DNA from: Chloroflexota bacterium
Lineage (GTDB): Bacteria > Chloroflexota > Limnocylindria > Limnocylindrales > Limnocylindraceae
Length of the DNA: 7,564 nucleotides
Direction of reading: 5' to 3'
NCBI GenBank assembly: GCA_947483025.1
Contig: CANKMK010000024.1
Coordinates: forward strand, 1-7,564
Under the pieces are notes generated by a model, which did not search any database, was not told the DNA's origin, and saw only the letters and a list, made by a program, of their open reading frames with translations. Of this stretch, positions 1-6,342 are shown piece by piece. The first letter of the stretch is position 1; the number at the start of each line of letters is the position of its first letter. The position numbers and the translations under genes are program-made.

Positions 1-224
1 CGAATGGCCGCGACCTTGAGGCATTCAAGCCTGTGCTGATTACGATCTACGTGAGCCTCTTCATCAGCTTCAACATCTTTGCAGTGAACATGGTGTTGCA
101 GCGCTTGAAGGTTGGAAAGTGGGCTGACTACCTGCACGGTGAGCGCAGCTACATGATCCTCTCGCTCGTGGCGAAGACGCTTCTTGCATGGCAGGTTTGG
201 ACCGGAGTGTTCATGCCAGCATAG
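1..224 (+). CDS. Heliorhodopsin, C-terminal part (5'-truncated by window edge)
   Basis: The frame is open from base 3 to the TAG at 222-224 and gives 73 residues; the true start lies outside the window. Two hydrophobic helices are visible: VLITIYVSLFISFNIFAVNM (visible residues 11-30) and YMILSLVAKTLLAWQVWTGV (50-69). They are joined by a short basic loop containing GKWADYLHGER. The second helix matches the last helix of heliorhodopsins, where SLVAK-x-x-LAWQ carries the lysine that binds retinal as a Schiff base; here it is visible Lys58, codon 174-176. Heliorhodopsins are seven-helix retinal proteins with inverted topology (C-terminus outside). They are not classical pumps, and a sensory or enzyme-regulating role has been proposed. 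The protein ends a few residues after the helix, as is usual in the family. A strong terminator follows 24 nt after the stop. The family call rests on motif recall, not on a search, but loop and helix together make it quite secure. Confidence 0.9.
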   Translation, partial: NGRDLEAFKPVLITIYVSLFISFNIFAVNMVLQRLKVGKWADYLHGERSYMILSLVAKTLLAWQVWTGVFMPA

Positions 225-248
225 GGATAGCCCTCCTACGAGGTACCT

Positions 249-285
249 GGAGACCCTCGCCCACCTGGGCGGGGGTCTCCTTTTT
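249..285 (+). terminator. Intrinsic terminator after heliorhodopsin
   Basis: The arms GGAGACCCTCGCCC (249-262) and GGGCGGGGGTCTCC (267-280) pair over 14 bp with a single T-G wobble. The loop is ACCT, and TTTTT (281-285) follows directly. This is a textbook rho-independent terminator 24 nt after the heliorhodopsin stop codon. It should largely separate heliorhodopsin transcription from the tryptophan dioxygenase gene that starts 26 nt beyond the T run. Confidence 0.93.
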
Positions 286-299
286 GTAGCGGTGGGGCG

Positions 300-305
300 T
301 ACTAT
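300..305 (+). promoter_or_regulatory. Candidate -10 element for a leaderless kynA transcript
   Basis: TACTAT at 300-305 fits the TANNNT form of a -10 element and lies 6 nt before the ATG at 312, so transcription could begin at or next to the start codon. Only 26 nt separate the upstream terminator from the ATG, which leaves little room for a normal leader. The only purine-rich tract, GGTGGGG at 291-297, is 14 nt from the ATG, too far for a good ribosome binding site. No convincing -35 was found. This is inference from spacing. Confidence 0.35.
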
Positions 306-311
306 GCAGCC

Positions 312-1115
312 ATGAGTAATGAGCGGGTCCCTGGTGATACAGAAGGGCTGACGTACGCGAGTTACTTGGCGCTCGATGAGCTACTCGGTCTGCAGCGCCC
401 GCGCTCAGACGAGCACGACGAGCTGCTCTTCATCACAATTCACCAAACCTATGAACTCTGGTTCAAGCAGATCCTGCATGAGGTCCGAGGTGCCATGCGT
501 GCCCTCGCTGCAAACGAGAGCTGGCGTGCCTCCCACAGGCTCAGCCGAGTGCGACACATTCTGAAGATTGCCGTTGCGCAGGTGGACATCTTAGAGACGC
601 TCACCCCTCTCGAATTTGCCGCGTTCCGCAGTCGGCTCGCAACCTCCAGTGGATTTGAATCAGCGCAGTTCCGCGAGATCGAGGCGCTCTTCGGGATCCG
701 CAACGCGCGTCTCGCCGACCTACTCCCAGATGAGCAGGCCCGAGAGGTTGTGCGCGCCACACTGCGGGCGCCGAGCCTCTGGGACGCAACGATTCACTGG
801 TTGGCGGTCCACGGCTGCGCCGTCCCGTCTCGACTCCTCGCCCGCGATGTCTCGGAGCCCTATGAAGGAGATGAGGAACTCCAAGAGGTGTTGCTTGGGG
901 TCTATCGCGCCGGCGGCGAAGCGGCCAGCATTCTCGAACAGCTCGTCGACATCGATGAGGGGGTTCAGGAGTGGCGCTATCGCCACGTCAAGATGGTTGA
1001 GCGAACCATTGGCCGAAAGTCAGGCACAGGTGGTTCGACAGGTGTGGAATATCTCGCCGCCAGTCTGCGACGTTCGCTCTTCCCAGACCTCTGGGCTATT
1101 CGCGACCGCATGTAA
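312..1115 (+). CDS. kynA: Tryptophan 2,3-dioxygenase
   Basis: This cytosolic haem enzyme inserts O2 into L-tryptophan to give N-formylkynurenine, the first step of the kynurenine pathway. The 267-residue, all-helical protein has the usual length of bacterial family members. Visible signatures are HDELLF followed by HQTYELWFKQ (His44, the distal active-site histidine), FRSRLATSSGFESAQFRE at 105-122 (Arg106 corresponds to the substrate-carboxylate arginine), and WRYRHVKMVERTIG at 221-234, with His225 as the proximal haem ligand. GTGGSTG (238-244) and FPDLWAIRDRM at the C-terminus complete the pattern. The ATG at 312 is preferred: the ATG at 304 is out of frame and stops after three codons. The ribosome binding site is weak, and the mRNA may be leaderless. 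The gene converges on kynU with 9 nt between stop codons, and the two remaining enzymes of the route lie on the opposite strand. The signatures are complete, so the identification is secure. Confidence 0.97.
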   Translation: MSNERVPGDTEGLTYASYLALDELLGLQRPRSDEHDELLFITIHQTYELWFKQILHEVRGAMRALAANESWRASHRLSRVRHILKIAVAQVDILETLTPLEFAAFRSRLATSSGFESAQFREIEALFGIRNARLADLLPDEQAREVVRATLRAPSLWDATIHWLAVHGCAVPSRLLARDVSEPYEGDEELQEVLLGVYRAGGEAASILEQLVDIDEGVQEWRYRHVKMVERTIGRKSGTGGSTGVEYLAASLRRSLFPDLWAIRDRM

Positions 1116-1126
1116 CTGGAGCGGTC
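1104..1126. repeat. Inverted repeat spanning the convergent kynA/kynU stop codons
   Basis: GACCGC (1104-1109) and GCGGTC (1121-1126) are perfect inverted arms around an 11-nt loop that contains the kynA stop. The right arm runs into the kynU stop. There is no T tract on either strand, so it is not a standard intrinsic terminator. It could be a weak bidirectional pause or processing hairpin, or chance. No better terminator is visible between these genes. Confidence 0.3.
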
Positions 1127-2360
1127 AGGTCACCGTCTGCTTCGAGGCGAACTCTGGGGCACGCCATGCGTCGGTTAGAAGGATCTCGGCGAGCGTCGCG
1201 GCCGCACGATCGATGTCGGTAAAGCTCACATAGAGTGGCGAGAATCCGAAGCGCAGGATGTTTGGCGTACGGAAATCTCCGATGACGCCGCGGCTGATCA
1301 GCGCCTGGATGATCGGATAGCCGCTCTCGTGCGCAAAGGAGACCTGTCCGCCGCGTAACTGGCCCTCCCGTGGTGAGATGAGGGTGAGGCCATAACCCTC
1401 GCACTGCGCCTCAACTCGCTCAACGAAGCGAGAGGTTTGCGCCATCGACTTGCGGCGGATCTCAGACATTGAGATCCCCTCCCACAACTTCAGGGCCTCA
1501 TCAAGTGCCGCCAAACTAAGCACCTGCTGCGTGCCCGTGATGAAACGCCGAATGCCAGGGGCGGGCTCGTACTCGGGCACGAACGCGAACGGGCTCTTGT
1601 GGCCAAGCCAGCCCTCTAACGGCTGCCGCACCTGCTCAATCAGCGCCGGTGCAACCCAGGTGTATGAGGGGGCGCCTGGACCACCATTGAGGTACTTGTA
1701 TCCGCAGCCAATCGCAAAGTCAGCGCCGTCGCGAGCGATATCAAGCTCGAGGACTCCAGTGGAGTGCGAGAGATCCCACACCGTCAGCGCGCCAGCAGTA
1801 TGGGCTGCTGCGCTCAGTGCGCGCATGTTACGAATCCGTCCAGTTCGATAATCCACGTGCGTCAACATCAGAACCCCTGCCCCATCAAGCACTGTCGCCG
1901 GGCTTACTGACTCATCCCAGAAGCGCACCTCCACGTTAGGAAGGAGCTGGCGTAGGCCATCCAAGATGTACAGATCGGTTGGGAAGTTCTCGCGCTCGGT
2001 GACCACAACCTGACGCTCTCCACGAAGGCGCAGCGCAGCCGCAAGTACGCGGAACAGCGAGACGGACGTGGAATCCCCAACAACTACTTCGCCAGCGCCA
2101 ACGCCAAGGAGTGGAGCAATTCGATCGCCGACACGGAGTGGCAGGTCGTACCAATCGGACTCGTTCCAACTACGTATGAGCCGCTCGCCCCACTGCAGAT
2201 CAATCACGTTGGCGACGCGCTCATGTACCCCAATGGGCAACGCCCCCAATGAGTTCCCGTCGAGGTAGACAACTCCCGCCGGGAGGTTGAACCGCTCTCG
2301 CAGCGCAGCGAGAGGGTCCTGCGCGTCGAGCTCCGCTGCTGAAGTGGTGGGCTGCGTCAT
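1125..2360 (-). CDS. kynU: Kynureninase
   Basis: This is a fold-type I PLP enzyme that hydrolyses L-kynurenine to anthranilate and L-alanine, and 3-hydroxykynurenine in organisms that make it. At 411 residues it has the normal family length. Visible features are VYLDGNSLGALP near the N-terminus (31-42), the phosphate-contact region GDSTSVSLFR (95-104), HVDYRTG (168-174), WDLSHSTG (195-202) with the PLP-ring aspartate Asp196, and GCGYKYLNGGPGAP (218-231) with Lys222 as the Schiff-base lysine. ITGTQQVLSLAALDEAL (274-290) is also typical. The ATG at 2360 follows the formamidase stop by 12 nt and has only a weak GAGACG-like ribosome site, so translation may depend on coupling. It is the last gene of the array that begins at coxB. 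With no kynurenine 3-monooxygenase in view, anthranilate is the likely product, which is inference from this window only. Confidence 0.96.
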   Translation of the reverse strand: MTQPTTSAAELDAQDPLAALRERFNLPAGVVYLDGNSLGALPIGVHERVANVIDLQWGERLIRSWNESDWYDLPLRVGDRIAPLLGVGAGEVVVGDSTSVSLFRVLAAALRLRGERQVVVTERENFPTDLYILDGLRQLLPNVEVRFWDESVSPATVLDGAGVLMLTHVDYRTGRIRNMRALSAAAHTAGALTVWDLSHSTGVLELDIARDGADFAIGCGYKYLNGGPGAPSYTWVAPALIEQVRQPLEGWLGHKSPFAFVPEYEPAPGIRRFITGTQQVLSLAALDEALKLWEGISMSEIRRKSMAQTSRFVERVEAQCEGYGLTLISPREGQLRGGQVSFAHESGYPIIQALISRGVIGDFRTPNILRFGFSPLYVSFTDIDRAAATLAEILLTDAWRAPEFASKQTVT

Positions 2361-2372
2361 GCGTCTATCGTC

Positions 2373-3239
2373 TCACGTACCTGAGAGCTGCAACAACGCA
2401 CGCGCATCTCGTAGTAGGGAGCCTCCCGGCGTATCAAGCTCTTCAAGCACATCGAAGTGATCACGGCCAGGAACAGTCGCAAGCGAGACGGTGGCGTGGC
2501 TCGCCCACTTTTCACGGAGAAGCTCTGACTGCCGGTGGAATTCCGATGGCTCATGTTCGCCAACGCGGAGGAGCACCGGGATGTTCCGCTGCGGCTGGTA
2601 GTGCACAGGTGAGAGTCGCTTCGCCTCATCGGCACTCATGCCCACCAGGTTATTGACATAGCTCTCGGCAATCGGCTCAAGGTCAAATGCACCACCAACC
2701 AGCAGTAGCCCTGAAATCGCGCTCCGTACGTTGGGCGGTGCCAGTTCGGTGACCAGCGTCGCGGCAAGGTGCGCCCCGGCAGAGTGCCCAGCCGCAACGA
2801 TGCTGTTCACGTCGCAACCGAGCGCTGCGGCGTGATCAATCAGATAGGCCGCCGCCGCCGAAGCCTCTGCGACGATCGCTGAAAGCGTTGCTGACGGTGC
2901 AAGAGAGTAGCCGACGGCAATATGGGTTGCACCGAGCGGAGCGAGCGTTGCTGCGTAGCGACCGCCATCATCAATCGAGCCCTCCTGCCACCACCCACCG
3001 TGAAACATCAGCAGCGTGGGGTGGGCTCCTTCGCGATCGGCAAAGATCTCAAGACGGTTGGCCTCACGCGGCCCGTAGGAGACGCGGTGATAGATGCCAC
3101 TCGCCTGTGCGGTGCTCCGTGCGAGCGCGGTGCGGCCACGGCCAACTGACATGGAACCAGCGGCGTCTCGCGCGGTGCGGCTTGGGGAGTACTCCGCATC
3201 CAGCCACGCTCGGCGTTCAAGGTTAGGGAACGAGTTCAA
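2373..3239 (-). CDS. Kynurenine formamidase, alpha/beta-hydrolase type
   Basis: It hydrolyses N-formylkynurenine to kynurenine and formate, linking kynA to kynU. The 288-residue protein is an alpha/beta hydrolase of the AFMID/Bna7 kind, not the metal-dependent cyclase-type KynB, so no symbol is given. Family marks are the N-terminal EYSPSR (16-21), the oxyanion-hole HGGWW (80-84), the nucleophile elbow GHSAGAH (151-157, Ser153), GEHEPSEFHRQSE (228-239 region) with the likely catalytic acid at Glu230, and GRDHFDVL with His261. The acid is usually Asp in the animal enzymes; Glu here is conservative but notable. The chosen start is TTG at 3239, overlapping the upstream gene by 17 nt. It is supported by AAGGGGAG just before it and keeps the conserved N-terminus; the first in-frame ATG (residue 30) would remove EYSPSR. 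The kynU neighbour supports the formamidase call over a generic esterase. Confidence 0.9.
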   Translation of the reverse strand: MNSFPNLERRAWLDAEYSPSRTARDAAGSMSVGRGRTALARSTAQASGIYHRVSYGPREANRLEIFADREGAHPTLLMFHGGWWQEGSIDDGGRYAATLAPLGATHIAVGYSLAPSATLSAIVAEASAAAAYLIDHAAALGCDVNSIVAAGHSAGAHLAATLVTELAPPNVRSAISGLLLVGGAFDLEPIAESYVNNLVGMSADEAKRLSPVHYQPQRNIPVLLRVGEHEPSEFHRQSELLREKWASHATVSLATVPGRDHFDVLEELDTPGGSLLRDARALLQLSGT

Positions 3240-4068
3240 TGCTCCCCTTCATGTTCGGATGCACATCGCAGCGGAAGGAGTAGATCTTGTTGGCGTCGAG
3301 GGCAGGGAGTGTGTAGTCCTCTGTCGCGATGCCGGTGAACTGCTCCCCCGAGAAGACGGTTGTTCCGTTCTCGAGGATCGCAAGATTATGTGGGATCCCA
3401 CTATCTTTATTCGTCATCGTAAGCGTCACCTCTGTGCCAGCCTTGATCACGAGATTGTCGAGATCGAACTTCACGCCCGAGGCAACAATCTTGGGAGCCA
3501 CTGGGTCTGCAGCAGCTGGCCCCGGATCGGCCTTTGCGCCGCCGGCGAAGATGGCCGACTGACCGATCAGCAGGCTGAAGAAGGCAATCAATACAACGTC
3601 AACGATGCGGCGCGATGGGCGAAGTGGTGGTGGATTCTTGATGGCACCGCCTCCTGCAGCGACCACAGCTTTCCACTCTCGGCGGGAATCAATGAGCCAG
3701 CCGATCATGGCGATGCCGAGCATCACGGTACCAAGGGTAAAGAACGGCAGGTTCACAGCGAGGCCGAAGAACATCACCGCAGCACCGGCGCAGATGGCGA
3801 TCGGCATGATTGATGGTGGTGGCAAATGCACGCCAGCTGGCGCGCTCTTCGCGGCCGGTGAGTGCTTCCCGGCGAACTTCTTCCACTCAGGCAGGTCAGC
3901 ATGGCTCTCGGCAGTCTCTTGGGCGTAGCCAAGGATGTAGGTCATGATCCCCATGGCGAGGCCGGTGATCGCCAACATGAATGACATGTGTGGGTCGTCA
4001 GCAACGATGAAGAAGACGAGCGCTGCAGCCTCGAAGATGCCGCCGATTACGAGTGCGAGACCAAACAC
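3223..4068 (-). CDS. Oxidase subunit IV-like membrane protein fused to a type-1 copper (cupredoxin) domain
   Basis: This 281-residue protein has two parts. Residues 1-135 contain four hydrophobic helices (about 2-22, 28-49, 87-107, 109-127) and resemble the small subunit IV of actinobacterial-type cytochrome c oxidases; that match is loose. A basic loop (128-154) leads to a fifth helix (155-177), then an Ala/Pro-rich linker and a cupredoxin domain (about 192-281). The copper ligands are all present: His227 in GIPHNLAI, then Cys267, His270 and Met273 in CDVHPNM. The Cys-x2-His-x2-Met spacing resembles amicyanin. There is only one cysteine, so it is not a CuA site. The positive-inside rule places the copper domain outside the membrane, where it could pass electrons to the oxidase. 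The GTG start at 4068 follows GGAGGG by 6 nt. The gene lies 25 nt after coxC and overlaps the formamidase by 17 nt. Donor, regulator and copper-loading roles all remain possible. Confidence 0.8.
   Translation of the reverse strand: MFGLALVIGGIFEAAALVFFIVADDPHMSFMLAITGLAMGIMTYILGYAQETAESHADLPEWKKFAGKHSPAAKSAPAGVHLPPPSIMPIAICAGAAVMFFGLAVNLPFFTLGTVMLGIAMIGWLIDSRREWKAVVAAGGGAIKNPPPLRPSRRIVDVVLIAFFSLLIGQSAIFAGGAKADPGPAAADPVAPKIVASGVKFDLDNLVIKAGTEVTLTMTNKDSGIPHNLAILENGTTVFSGEQFTGIATEDYTLPALDANKIYSFRCDVHPNMKGSIELVP
3242..3249 (-). promoter_or_regulatory. Ribosome binding site deciding the TTG start of the formamidase
   Basis: On the minus strand AAGGGGAG lies immediately before the TTG at 3239. The AAGG core is 6 nt from the start codon. 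The site sits inside the last codons of the upstream cupredoxin-fusion gene, which suggests translational coupling. Confidence 0.6.
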
Positions 4069-4074
4069 GGTATG

Positions 4075-4080
4075 CCCTCC
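4075..4080 (-). promoter_or_regulatory. Strong ribosome binding site selecting the GTG start at 4068
   Basis: On the minus strand GGAGGG (4080-4075) stands 6 nt before the GTG. No ATG with comparable spacing exists nearby, so this site fixes the start of the cupredoxin-fusion gene. Confidence 0.75.
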
Positions 4081-4093
4081 CTAATCTGACGAC

Positions 4094-4699
4094 TTAGATG
4101 ATGTACAGCAGCGCGAAGAGCAGAATCCAGACAACGTCAACGAAGTGCCAGTAGATCGAGGTGGCCTCGACCATGTCGTGATGTTCGGCCGAGAACTGCC
4201 CAAGTCCGCCGCGATAAAGGCAGACGCTGAGCATCAACACGCCACCAAGCACGTGCGCGCCGTGGAAGCCGGTCAGCACATAGAAGGTGCTGCCGAAGAC
4301 GCCGTCGGCGATACCGAATCCGAGCTGCGTGTAGTCGTACGCCTGACCGATGAGGAAGATGACGCCGAGCAGCACGGTCATAAGAAGTGCCCGGTTCATG
4401 CCCTGACGATCGCCCTTGCGAATGCGCCACACAGCAATCTGGCAGGTGACGGAGCTGAGGACCAAGAGGCCGGTCATGATCGCCGGGAAGAGGACCTCGC
4501 TGTGGAGCTCGAACGCGCCGTTCCCCTCAGGTGGCCAGATTCCCGTTGCCGTGCGCAGGTTGAAGTAGGCCGCGAAGAGGCCTGCAAAGAACATGATCTC
4601 GGAGACGATGAAGAGGAGCATCCCTAGTACGGGATTGCCGAGCCCCTTCTTTCCGTGACCGGCTCCGTGGCCGCTCGTCATCACTGCGCCGTCACTCAT
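4094..4699 (-). CDS. coxC: Cytochrome c oxidase subunit III (short five-helix form)
   Basis: This is a core integral membrane subunit of the haem-copper oxidase; it stabilises subunit I and assists proton uptake. The 201-residue protein lacks the first two helices of the seven-helix mitochondrial form, as is common for many bacterial oxidases. Five hydrophobic helices are visible. Family motifs are SEIMFFAGLFAAYF (33-46, with the conserved membrane Glu34), GQAYDYTQLGF (118-128), STFYVLTGFHGAHVLGG (137-153) and, at the C-terminal end, ATSIYWHFVDVVWILLF (179-195). The N-terminus is His/Gly-rich (SGHGAGHGKKG). The ATG at 4699 shares its A with the coxA stop codon (TAATG), implying translational coupling, and AAGGAG lies 8 nt upstream. 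The order coxB-coxA-coxC is standard. Confidence 0.97.
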   Translation of the reverse strand: MSDGAVMTSGHGAGHGKKGLGNPVLGMLLFIVSEIMFFAGLFAAYFNLRTATGIWPPEGNGAFELHSEVLFPAIMTGLLVLSSVTCQIAVWRIRKGDRQGMNRALLMTVLLGVIFLIGQAYDYTQLGFGIADGVFGSTFYVLTGFHGAHVLGGVLMLSVCLYRGGLGQFSAEHHDMVEATSIYWHFVDVVWILLFALLYII

Positions 4700-6324
4700 T
4701 ATTCGTGCTCCTTCCCCGTGCGCCCATGTCGGGCGTCGAAGAGCGGTCGCTCAGAAGTGATCGCAGGGAGTCGGTCGAAGTTCCAGGCTGGCGGTGGTGA
4801 AGAGGTCGCCCACTCTAGGGTATTCGCCTCCCACGGATCATCGCCCGCCTCTTCGCCGTTGCGCAACGAGATGTACACGTTCCAGAAGAACGGAAGCATG
4901 CTCAGGCCAATGGTGAATCCGCCGATGGTTGCTGCGAGGTTGAGGTCGTTCCAGCCAGCGGTTGGCGAATAGTCGGCGATACGTCGTGGCATGCCGGAGA
5001 GGCCGAGTGTGTGCATTGGCAAGAAGGTCAGGTTCATGCCGACGTACATCAGCGCAAAGTTCACCTTGCCGAGACGCTCGTCGAGCATCTTCCCTGTCAT
5101 CTTCGGGAAGTAGAAGTAGATGCCGGCCATGATGCCGAGGAACGAACCGCCGAAGAGCACATAGTGAATGTGCGCAACGATCCAGTAGGTTGCGTGAATG
5201 GCGTAGTCGACCGGCACTGGGGCGCTGAAGACGCCGTTGATGCCACCGATCAAGAACATGCTCAGGAAGCCGACGGCAAAGAGCATTGGCGTCTTGAAGG
5301 TGATCTGGCCGCGCCACATTGTGGCGATCCAGTTGAAGAACTTCACCCCTGTTGGCACAGCGATGAAGAAGGTCATCACCGAGAAGAAGGGCAAGAAGAC
5401 GCTGCCGGTCGTAAACATGTGGTGCGCCCAGACGCTAAAGCCAAGCGCGCCGATCGCAGCTGTTGCGAAGACGAAGGCCTTGTAGCCGAAGAGCGGCTTG
5501 CGGCTGAACACTGGAATGATCTCAGAGATCACACCCATTGCTGGCAACACCATGATGTACACCGCAGGGTGGCTGTAGAACCAGAAGATGTTCTGCCACA
5601 AGATCGCCGAACCGCCGAGCGCTGGGTCGAAGAACGCGCCGCCGAAGTTACGGTCGATGAAGAGCATCACCAGGGCGCTGGTTAGCACCGGGGTGCCCAT
5701 GAGCACCAGAACGCTGGTGACGAGCACTGTCCAGGTGAGGATCGGCATGCGGAAGAGGGTCATTCCTGGTGCGCGCATGCGGAAGATGGTCACCATGAAG
5801 TTCACGGCACCGAGGATTGAACTGGTGCCGACCAGCATGACGGCCACGATCCAGAGGTTCATGCCTGGGCCAGGGCTGTACTTAACACTGCTGACTGGTG
5901 GGTATGCCGTCCAGCCCGCATCGGCGGCGCCGCCGAGCAAAAAGCCCGCCATGACGACGAGACCGGAGAAGGGGACCATCCAGAAGCTGAGCGCGTTGAT
6001 GCGCGGGAAGGCCATGTCGGGCGCGCCGATCATCAGCGGCACCACGTAGTTACCGATTGCCGCAAGGAACGGAATGATGACCCAAAAGATCATCACCGAG
6101 GCATGCATCGTGAACATTTGGTTGTAGGTGGCCTCGGTTAGGAACTGCAAGCCAGGCTGAGCGAGCTCAGCGCGGACGAAGAGGGCAAGGGAACCACCGA
6201 CACCGAGGAAGATGAAGGACGAGATCGTGTAGAGGATGCCGATCTTCTTATGGTCGGTTGTGGTCAGCCACTCGTAGAGGCTGGTGCGCGGTCGAGCTGC
6301 TGTTCGAAGTGCGGTGGTTGCCAT
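4699..6324 (-). CDS. coxA: Cytochrome c oxidase subunit I, A2-type haem-copper oxidase
   Basis: This catalytic subunit reduces O2 to water at the haem/CuB centre and pumps protons. The 541 residues cover the usual 12 helices. Visible ligands are His74 in FTMHASVMIFW and His387 (low-spin haem), His385 (high-spin haem) in AHIHYVL, and the CuB histidines His252, His301 and His302. Tyr256 is the likely cross-linked tyrosine. FWFYSHPAVY (247-256) has Tyr-Ser where A1 oxidases have Gly and lacks the Glu of HPEVY; this YS motif marks subfamily A2. The D-pathway aspartate (Asp103, GAPDMAFPR), Asn92, the K-pathway Lys328 (PTGVKFFNW) and the haem-propionate arginines 447-448 are present. IHATYW (376-381) has Ala378 where the Mg-binding Asp is normal. 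The ATG at 6324 follows AGGGGAGGAG by 6 nt and coxB by 18 nt. Confidence 0.98.
   Translation of the reverse strand: MATTALRTAARPRTSLYEWLTTTDHKKIGILYTISSFIFLGVGGSLALFVRAELAQPGLQFLTEATYNQMFTMHASVMIFWVIIPFLAAIGNYVVPLMIGAPDMAFPRINALSFWMVPFSGLVVMAGFLLGGAADAGWTAYPPVSSVKYSPGPGMNLWIVAVMLVGTSSILGAVNFMVTIFRMRAPGMTLFRMPILTWTVLVTSVLVLMGTPVLTSALVMLFIDRNFGGAFFDPALGGSAILWQNIFWFYSHPAVYIMVLPAMGVISEIIPVFSRKPLFGYKAFVFATAAIGALGFSVWAHHMFTTGSVFLPFFSVMTFFIAVPTGVKFFNWIATMWRGQITFKTPMLFAVGFLSMFLIGGINGVFSAPVPVDYAIHATYWIVAHIHYVLFGGSFLGIMAGIYFYFPKMTGKMLDERLGKVNFALMYVGMNLTFLPMHTLGLSGMPRRIADYSPTAGWNDLNLAATIGGFTIGLSMLPFFWNVYISLRNGEEAGDDPWEANTLEWATSSPPPAWNFDRLPAITSERPLFDARHGRTGKEHE
4708..4713 (-). promoter_or_regulatory. coxC ribosome binding site inside coxA
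   Basis: On the minus strand AAGGAG lies 8 nt before the coxC ATG, within the last codons of coxA. Together with the TAATG stop/start overlap it supports coupled but independently efficient initiation of subunit III. Confidence 0.7.
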
Positions 6325-6330
6325 AAGTGA

Positions 6331-6340
6331 CTCCTCCCCT
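6331..6340 (-). promoter_or_regulatory. coxA ribosome binding site
   Basis: On the minus strand AGGGGAGGAG sits 6 nt before the coxA ATG, filling most of the 18-nt gap after coxB. It is the strongest ribosome site in the array and confirms the start chosen at 6324. Confidence 0.75.
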
Positions 6341-6342
6341 AC

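Noticed and set aside
304..315. The ATG at 304 as kynA start
   Set aside because: It reads ATG CAG CCA TGA and stops at once; it is out of frame with kynA.
616..1233. A 205-residue + strand open frame overlapping kynA in another frame
   Set aside because: The Ser/Arg-rich composition is typical of an off-frame shadow, and kynA has all its family motifs in the true frame.
2373..3239. Naming the formamidase kynB
   Set aside because: Bacterial KynB is a metal-dependent cyclase-like protein of a different fold. This one has GHSAGAH and HGGWW of an alpha/beta hydrolase.
3226..3501. The cupredoxin of the subunit IV fusion as a second CuA domain
   Set aside because: CuA needs two cysteines in C-x3-C; only Cys267 is present, with His and Met ligands of a type-1 site.
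3094..3813. A 239-residue + strand open frame across the formamidase/cupredoxin junction
   Set aside because: It is antisense to two recognisable genes, has no motif, and has no promoter or ribosome site.
5011..5685. A 224-residue + strand open frame opposite coxA
   Set aside because: Its product is a charged His/Glu/Asp-rich string with no domain. It is antisense to a fully conserved oxidase subunit, so it is a by-product of coxA codon use.
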